Of a DNA stretch of 64,000 nt, positions 60,068 to 64,000 are shown piece after piece. The notes under the pieces are model-generated. The model did no database searches. It saw only the letters and a list, made by a program, of their open reading frames with translations, and had not been told where the DNA came from. Source of the stretch: Microbacteriaceae bacterium. GTDB taxonomy: Bacteria > Actinomycetota > Actinomycetes > Actinomycetales > Microbacteriaceae. The first letter of the stretch is position 1. Every line of letters begins with the position of its first letter. The translations under genes and the position numbers were made by a program. The stretch spans positions 1-64,000 of the forward strand of contig CANEXL010000002.1 of assembly GCA_947443745.1 (NCBI GenBank), given 5' to 3'.

Positions 60068-60700
60068 CTAAACCGTTCCGTAGAGGCGATCGCCCGCGTC
60101 ACCGAGGCCCGGCACGATGTAACCATTCTCGTTAAGACGCTCATCTTGAGCCCCAAGAACGAGGGTGACGTTGGCGCCAACCGTGGCGGCCTCGACCGCG
60201 GCGATACCCTCGGGGGAACCCAAGAGGCAGACGCACGTGATGTCGGTGGCACCACGCTTGAACAAGAAGTCGATGGCCGCAATGAGCGATCCACCGGTAG
60301 CCAGCATGGGGTCGAGCACGAAGCACTGACGGCCGCTCAGGTCGTCGGGGAGGCGCTCGGCGTACGTGCTGGGTTGAAGGGTTTCTTCATCGCGAACCAT
60401 GCCCAAAAAGCCAACCTCGGCTGACGGAACAAGCTTGACCATGCCCTCGAGCATGCCCAGACCGGCGCGCAAAATCGGCACCACGAGAGGCCGTGGCTGG
60501 CTCAGCATGACGCCGACCGTCGTGGTCACAGGTGTCTCGATGGTGACAGGCTCCACGCGCACCTCGCGCGTGGCCTCGTAGGCCAGCAGTGTCACCAGCT
60601 CTTCGGTCAATGAACGGAACACCGATGAAGGCGTGTTCTTGTCACGCAATACCGTGAGCTTGTGGGTGATCAGAGGATGATTGGCTACGTGCAGTCGCAT
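60068..60700 (-). CDS. upp: Uracil phosphoribosyltransferase
   Basis: A 210-residue enzyme converting uracil and PRPP to [21 protein letters not shown] opens the protein; [13 protein letters not shown] and [10 protein letters not shown] follow; the PRPP loop is [18 protein letters not shown]; and the uracil-binding end is [20 protein letters not shown]. Full length. Divergent from tadA. Confidence 0.97.
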   Translation of the reverse strand: MRLHVANHPLITHKLTVLRDKNTPSSVFRSLTEELVTLLAYEATREVRVEPVTIETPVTTTVGVMLSQPRPLVVPILRAGLGMLEGMVKLVPSAEVGFLGMVRDEETLQPSTYAERLPDDLSGRQCFVLDPMLATGGSLIAAIDFLFKRGATDITCVCLLGSPEGIAAVEAATVGANVTLVLGAQDERLNENGYIVPGLGDAGDRLYGTV

Positions 60701-60768
60701 AGGCTCAATCTACCGAAAGAAGCTGAGCTGAAACCTGTTCGCCTTAAAGTTGCGCCGAAGGAAGGGTG

Positions 60769-61242
60769 ATGAGAGTGACGTTGCCCGTGCCCGATGAGTA
60801 CCGCGCCCTGATGAAAATTGCCTTAGCGGATGCGCAACTCGCGCTTGAGACCAACGACGTGCCCGTGGCGGCCCTCGCGGTGACCTCGGACGGACGCATT
60901 ATCGGGCGGGGCCGTAACGAGCGTGAGCGGGATAATGATCCCACCGCTCACGCCGAGATTCTGGCCATTCGGGCCGCCGCCAAAGAGCTCGGCTCCTGGC
61001 GCCTCACCGATGTCACTCTCGTGGTCACTCTGGAACCGTGCGTGATGTGTGCCGGCGCGATTCTCGCCGCGCGCATTCCTCGTGTTGTCTTTGGGGCGTG
61101 GGACGCGAAGGCGGGGGCGGCCGGGTCGATTCACGACCTGCTGCGCGATCGTCGCCTGAATCACCAGGTCGAAGTCATTGCGGGTGTCGAAGAAGAAGCC
61201 TGCGGCAAAATTCTCACCGACTTCTTTCGCGACAAGCCCTAG
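60769..61242 (+). CDS. tadA: tRNA-specific adenosine deaminase
   Basis: A 157-residue zinc deaminase. The catalytic His-Ala-Glu is in TAHAEILAIRAA (about 64-75) and the zinc Cys pair in LEPCVMCAGAILAARI (about 94-109), with FGAWDAKAGAAGS after it as in TadA. It deaminates A34 to inosine in tRNA-Arg(ACG); the gene for that tRNA is at 21.8 kb in this window. Ribosome site GGAAGG; a GTG at 60766 is an alternative start. Confidence 0.94.
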   Translation: MRVTLPVPDEYRALMKIALADAQLALETNDVPVAALAVTSDGRIIGRGRNERERDNDPTAHAEILAIRAAAKELGSWRLTDVTLVVTLEPCVMCAGAILAARIPRVVFGAWDAKAGAAGSIHDLLRDRRLNHQVEVIAGVEEEACGKILTDFFRDKP

Positions 61243-61254
61243 CGCTCGAGCGAG

Positions 61255-61956
61255 CTAGGCCTGCTCGAGCCCGTCAAGAAAGTCGTTCAGCATGGCCTGC
61301 GACGCGACTTCCATCGCGGCGGAGTGGGCATCGCGTTCGGTCACCAACGTTTGTGGGTCGATGCCGTGGCTCGCCACAGATTCGCGGCCGGTAACCAGCC
61401 ACTCCTCGTGCATCGCCTCCGTGGTCTCGGGGTGGAACTGCACCGCGAGTCCCCACGAGCCCAGCGCAAAGGCTTCGTTGGCGTAGTCGCTCGACCCGGC
61501 CAACAGTGTCGCTCCAGCGGGAAGGTCAAAGGTGTCGCCGTGCCACTCCATCACGGGCACTCCGGCAAAGTGGCGCACGGGAGAGTTCTCGCCCGCCACT
61601 GTCGGCACGACCTCGCGAAAACCGATCTGCGTGCTGTCGCCCTTGTAGACGCGCTCCCCGAGGGCACTGGCCATGATCTGCGCGCCAAAGCACACGCCCA
61701 GGGTCGGCTGTTGGGCGGCCAACCGTGACGCCAGCCACGCCTCTTCGGCCGCGATGTACGGCAGCACATCCTTTTCGTAGACGCCGTTGTCGTTACCGAG
61801 AACCACGACCAGAGCGGGTTCAACGGTGAGGGTGGCGAAGTCGGCGGTGCGCGCATCCAGAATCTGAATGTCATACCCCCGAGCAGTGAGAACGGGCTCC
61901 AGATTGCCGAGGTGGATGGTGGAATCGTGCTGCAGCACGAGAGCAATCTTGGTCAT
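61255..61956 (-). CDS. Class I glutamine amidotransferase (GMP synthase-like)
   Basis: A 233-residue stand-alone amidotransferase domain. The nucleophile Cys is in PTLGVCFGAQIMASALG, the oxyanion region upstream is VVLGNDNGVY, and the His-Glu pair is in WGLAVQFHPETT. The acceptor is unknown; some stand-alone members hydrolyse gamma-glutamyl compounds. It starts one base inside the stop of the CDF gene (TAATG). Confidence 0.88.
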   Translation of the reverse strand: MTKIALVLQHDSTIHLGNLEPVLTARGYDIQILDARTADFATLTVEPALVVVLGNDNGVYEKDVLPYIAAEEAWLASRLAAQQPTLGVCFGAQIMASALGERVYKGDSTQIGFREVVPTVAGENSPVRHFAGVPVMEWHGDTFDLPAGATLLAGSSDYANEAFALGSWGLAVQFHPETTEAMHEEWLVTGRESVASHGIDPQTLVTERDAHSAAMEVASQAMLNDFLDGLEQA

Positions 61957-62915
61957 TAGTCGATTCCCTTGATGAAGATGGCGTCGGTGTTCAATGAGGC
62001 GCCTTGCTCGACGCGCTCAACATCAGGTTCGATGTAGATGACCCGAGCGGCCGGCACGGCGGCGCGAACGCGCACCTCAATTCTGTCGATGGCGGCAGCG
62101 ACCTCCGAGAACCGCATCTCTGCGGGGAACGCCAGCTTGGCGCCGACCAAGAGCTCATCCGGGCCAAGGTACAGGGTCTTCAGGTGAATGATCGAGCCAT
62201 ATTCTCCGGACAAGATAGCCGCTTCGATAGCCTGCACGTCCTCGAGCGTTGCGCCTTCGCCCACCAGCAGGCTCTTGGTTTCGATGCCCAGGATAATAGC
62301 TACCACGACCAGCAAGAGACCGATTCCGATGGTGCCGGCAGCATCAAACACACTGTTGCCGGTGAGCGCCGTGAGTCCCACCCCAAAGAATGCCATCACC
62401 AGACCGAGCAGCGCCGCGGTGTCTTCGAGCAACAAGACGGGGAGCTCGGGAGCCTTGGAGTGGCGGATGAACTGAATCCACGAAGCATCCCCGCGCAGAG
62501 GGTTCGATTCCCGAACGGCGGTGCGCAGCGACAGGCTCTCGAGCACGATGGCGATCACCAGTACCGCCATCGGCAACCACCAGTTTTCGAGGGGCTCCGG
62601 GTTTTGCAGTTTGTGAACCCCCTCGTACAGGGCGAAAACGCCACCGACGCTGAAGAGCACAATGGAGACGACAAAAGCGTAGACAAAGCGCTCGCGGCCA
62701 TAACCGAAAGGGTGCTTGTTATCGGCGCGCTGACGGGCCTTACGGCCGCCGAGCAGAAGAAGCAACTGGTTGCCGGAGTCGGCAATGGAGTGAATACCCT
62801 CCGCGAGCATCGAGGTCGCCCCGGAGAATGCGAAGGCAATCAGCTTGGTCGCGGCAATGCCGAGGTTGGCCAGAAGCGCCGCAATGATGGCCTTGTTACC
62901 GCCGGATGCACTCAT
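61956..62915 (-). CDS. Cation diffusion facilitator family transporter
   Basis: About 319 residues from the ATG at 62915 with ribosome site AGGA; the track extends to a TTG at 62984. Six helices are seen. LAEGIHSIADSGNQLLLL (helix 2) has the metal-binding His/Asp, and LEDTAALLGLVMAFFG (helix 5) the Asp partner. The C-terminal cytoplasmic domain is of the CDF dimerisation kind. It exports divalent metals such as zinc or manganese; the ion is unknown. Confidence 0.9.
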   Translation of the reverse strand: MSASGGNKAIIAALLANLGIAATKLIAFAFSGATSMLAEGIHSIADSGNQLLLLLGGRKARQRADNKHPFGYGRERFVYAFVVSIVLFSVGGVFALYEGVHKLQNPEPLENWWLPMAVLVIAIVLESLSLRTAVRESNPLRGDASWIQFIRHSKAPELPVLLLEDTAALLGLVMAFFGVGLTALTGNSVFDAAGTIGIGLLLVVVAIILGIETKSLLVGEGATLEDVQAIEAAILSGEYGSIIHLKTLYLGPDELLVGAKLAFPAEMRFSEVAAAIDRIEVRVRAAVPAARVIYIEPDVERVEQGASLNTDAIFIKGID

Positions 62916-62999
62916 AGATCCTGTCCCATTCGCTGGTCTTCCCACGCTGTTCTCCGCGATGCTCTCGCGTGTCAACTTCTCCAATCCTAGAATGGGCGA

Positions 63000-63893
63000 G
63001 TGAATACGACGACGCCTCTCCCAACGCCTGCCTCAGCGCCTGCGTCTGCGAACAAGTCCGTGACCCTTCCGAGCATTGCGATTTTGGGTGCCGGATCCAT
63101 GGGGCGCGCCATTCTTTCGGGGCTTCTGTCACCGAATGTGCACGTGGAGGGCGGTATCCGGGTCACCAACCGTAGCGCCGAACAGGCCGCCACTTTTGAT
63201 AACGAACCGCGCGTAACGGCTCTGGCTACCAGCGAAAATGCGGAGGCCAACCGCCTCGCCGTTCGTGGCGCCACCATCGTGATTATTGGCGTCAAGCCGT
63301 ATATGGTTCCTGACCTGCTGGACGAGATTTCGGATGCGTTAGAGCTGGGCGCCATCATCATCAGCGTCGCCGGCGGTGTCACCACGGCCACTCTCGAGGC
63401 GCACCTTCCCGAGAGAATCTCGGTCATTCGCAGCATGCCCAACACTCCGTCCAAGGTGGGCCTTGGGGTCACCGGAGTGTGTGCCGGCTCACGCTCCAGC
63501 GATGCGGACCTCGACCTCGCGACGCGCCTGTTCGACACCGTCGGTGACGTGCTCGTCGTTCCCGAATCGCAGATGGATGCCGTGGGCGCCATTTCCGGCT
63601 CCGGCCCCGCCTACGTGTACTACTTCATCGAGGCCCTCACGAAGGCCGGTATTGCGCACGGGCTCACTCCCGAGCAGGCAGACCTGGCCGTGCGGGGAAC
63701 GTTCCGTGGCGCCGTCGAACTCCTCGCGGAATCGGGCGAGACCCCGGCCGAACTTCGTCGCCAGGTAACCAGCCCCAAGGGCAGCACCGAACGCGTCATC
63801 GCCGTGTTCGACGAGGCAGACCTGCCCGGCCTTTTCGTGCGCGCGACGGCTGCCTCTATTGCTCGCTCCCAAGAAATGGCCGCCGGTAACTAG
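63000..63893 (+). CDS. proC: Pyrroline-5-carboxylate reductase
   Basis: A 297-residue NAD(P)H enzyme making proline. The nucleotide loop is IAILGAGSMGRAILSGLL, followed by IIGVKPYMVPDLLDEI, VIRSMPNTPSKVGLGVTGV, and the substrate-binding AISGSGPAYVYYFIEAL, with VTSPKGSTERVIAVFDE at the end. GTG start, with a 20-residue Ala/Pro-rich extension before the fold. Divergent from the CDF gene. Confidence 0.96.
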   Translation: MNTTTPLPTPASAPASANKSVTLPSIAILGAGSMGRAILSGLLSPNVHVEGGIRVTNRSAEQAATFDNEPRVTALATSENAEANRLAVRGATIVIIGVKPYMVPDLLDEISDALELGAIIISVAGGVTTATLEAHLPERISVIRSMPNTPSKVGLGVTGVCAGSRSSDADLDLATRLFDTVGDVLVVPESQMDAVGAISGSGPAYVYYFIEALTKAGIAHGLTPEQADLAVRGTFRGAVELLAESGETPAELRRQVTSPKGSTERVIAVFDEADLPGLFVRATAASIARSQEMAAGN

Positions 63894-63906
63894 CCCCTCC
63901 GCGGGT

Positions 63907-64000
63907 CTATTTCTCGAGCGCGGCGAACTTCTCCAGGGCGCTGGGGTGGCCGGAGACCAGAATCTCATCACCGGCATCGATGAGCGTTTCTGCGGTCGCA
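63907..64000 (-). CDS. C-terminal end of a TrkA-C-like protein (cut by window edge)
   Basis: Not in the ORF track. The minus strand reads IDAGDEILVSGHPSALEKFA, then ALEK and TAG. GDEILVSG is the typical final strand of TrkA C-terminal (RCK-C) domains in potassium channel or transport regulators. Only 31 codons are visible, so the full gene cannot be judged. Confidence 0.6.
   Translation of the reverse strand, partial: ATAETLIDAGDEILVSGHPSALEKFAALEK

Noticed and set aside
62004-62990. 328-residue plus-strand ORF
   Set aside because: It is the antisense shadow of the CDF transporter, with His/Gln/Arg-rich unnatural composition and no motif.

Overview
The window looks like a chromosomal segment of a high-GC Gram-positive bacterium, most likely an actinobacterium of the Microbacteriaceae type. 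The evidence is the codon use, many GTG starts, tight 4-base start/stop overlaps, the serS-HAD-tRNA-Ser neighbourhood, an LCP-family protein, NatAB-type ABC genes, and a sortase-type LPNTG surface protein. All assignments were made by reading motifs; no database search was run.

Layout. 1-13.2 kb is mostly housekeeping: a DHA2 drug exporter, a CapA-like protein, a VanY-like lipoprotein, a hipBA module, phosphoglucomutase, prephenate dehydratase, an MDR oxidoreductase, serS with a HAD phosphatase, tRNA-Ser(UGA) and an LCP protein. 13.3-16.8 kb is an accessory patch beginning at tRNA-Ser(GCU). It holds a 15-bp duplication of the tRNA 3' end, an AbiEi/AbiEii pair, the C-terminal stump of a tyrosine recombinase that the ORF track misses, a GNAT acetyltransferase and a RelBE pair. 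16.9-24.5 kb carries a NatAB-like ABC exporter, a transglutaminase-like protein, a flavin reductase, glycerate kinase, tRNA-Arg(ACG), an NCS1 permease and an LPNTG-anchored beta-propeller protein.

24.5-51.5 kb is dominated by surface polysaccharide genes. An acyltransferase-3/SGNH protein is followed by a three-gene operon: a BcsB-like exported protein, a GT-C membrane glycosyltransferase, and a GT2 synthase carrying an N-terminal MshEN domain of the kind that binds cyclic di-GMP. Next come CysD and a CysN-CysC fusion (PAPS synthesis), then the conserved trio of circularly permuted ATP-grasp, alpha-E and transglutaminase proteins. A repeat-unit polysaccharide cluster follows: a sulfotransferase-like protein, a methyltransferase, UDP-glucuronate decarboxylase, two GT2s, a Wzy-like polymerase, a PglK/MsbA-like ABC flippase, two GT4s and a WbaP-like initiating transferase. 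PAPS synthesis near a sulfotransferase suggests a sulfated glycan.

51.7-56.4 kb holds a CPBP protease, a DUF4012 protein and three tandem paralogous small surface proteins. Each paralog has its own near-identical promoter and GC-rich terminator, and a C-terminal (V/I)(A/P)YTG-hydrophobic-RR(R/K) tail resembling a non-canonical sortase signal. 56.4-64 kb has a photolyase with a hairpin in its leader, a FitAB/VapBC pair preceded by a 10-bp tandem repeat, a winged-helix regulator without a receiver domain, upp, tadA, a glutamine amidotransferase, a CDF cation exporter, proC and the end of a TrkA-C-like gene cut by the window edge.

The two most interesting candidates are the MshEN-GT2/GT-C/BcsB-like operon, a possible c-di-GMP-controlled exopolysaccharide machine in a Gram-positive organism, and the triplicated surface-protein array.
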